Assembly: GCA_019750295.1 (NCBI GenBank)
Contig: JAIEOS010000017.1
Span: 40,530-104,529 of the forward strand
Origin: Bdellovibrionales bacterium
Lineage (GTDB): Bacteria > Bdellovibrionota > Bdellovibrionia > Bdellovibrionales > JAGQZY01
Reading direction: 5' to 3'
Length of the DNA stretch: 64,000 nt
This document shows, piece after piece, positions 63,976 to 64,000 of the stretch. How positions within the stretch are numbered: position 1 is the stretch's first letter; every line of letters starts with the position of its first letter. The translations under genes and the position numbers were made by a program. Under the pieces are notes generated by a model, which was not told the DNA's origin, did no database searches, and was given only the letters and a program-made list of their open reading frames with translations.

Positions 63976-64000
63976 CGCTGTCTAGGGTTTGGAGATCGGG

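Overview
The window looks like a chromosomal segment of a Gram-negative, outer-membrane bacterium, most likely Bdellovibrionota or another predatory/deltaproteobacterial relative. This is an inference from gene content: many signal-peptide proteins and lipoproteins, several secreted zinc peptidases, four TonB-dependent receptors, tryptophan 2,3-dioxygenase, methylmalonyl-CoA mutase in two subunits, and Fe-SOD. No rRNA, complete tRNA, CRISPR array, transposase, integrase or phage module is visible.

Layout. (1) 1-5.7 kb is an accessory-looking stretch. It starts with a putative M61-like secreted peptidase interrupted by an in-frame amber codon just before its HExxH motif. Next come an initiator-tRNA-like fragment, dyad repeats, two lipoproteins with HExxH motifs, a four-helix-bundle (23S IVP-type) protein and a glyoxalase-like protein. 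These genes are separated by repeats that all lie in one orientation. (2) 5.7-14.8 kb holds small secreted proteins, an HxlR regulator divergent from an SRPBCC protein across a perfect palindrome, an M50 membrane protease, a TetR/SDR divergent pair with two matched operators, an M48-like peptidase cut from its signal peptide by an in-frame opal codon, a TRL-like lipoprotein, an Old Yellow Enzyme and a glycosyltransferase. (3) 14.8-30.6 kb is an envelope region: a di-heme c-type protein, a von Willebrand A lipoprotein on a Gly/Ser linker, four paralogous TonB-dependent receptors and two small beta-barrels. (4) 30.7-50.7 kb mixes unknown exported proteins with housekeeping genes: L33, a CysQ-like phosphatase, a MazG-like hydrolase, glyoxalase II, NrnA and GreA. 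It also holds an outer-membrane barrel overlapping a large EF-hand lipoprotein, and the mutA-mutB-meaB operon. (5) 50.7-64 kb contains a perfect 86-nt palindrome, a LysM-like lipoprotein with a C-terminal membrane helix, an Rsm22-type methyltransferase, a peroxiredoxin, an operon of arginase-family hydrolase, threonine-aldolase-like PLP enzyme and tryptophan 2,3-dioxygenase, sodB, an M14 carboxypeptidase, unknown proteins, a TPR protein with a degenerate retropepsin-like domain, and a second 87-nt palindrome.

How the genes fit together. Methylmalonyl-CoA mutase with MeaB and the tryptophan-dioxygenase operon point to catabolism of amino-acid carbon. The secreted and lipid-anchored peptidases and the TonB receptors would feed uptake of protein-derived or metal-chelate nutrients. 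The most unusual signals are the two interrupted zinc peptidases, the gene-repeat-gene arrangement at 1.2-5.5 kb, the two large palindromes of nearly equal size (50.7 and 63.9 kb), the non-standard partners of tryptophan dioxygenase, and the inactive-looking retropepsin domain.
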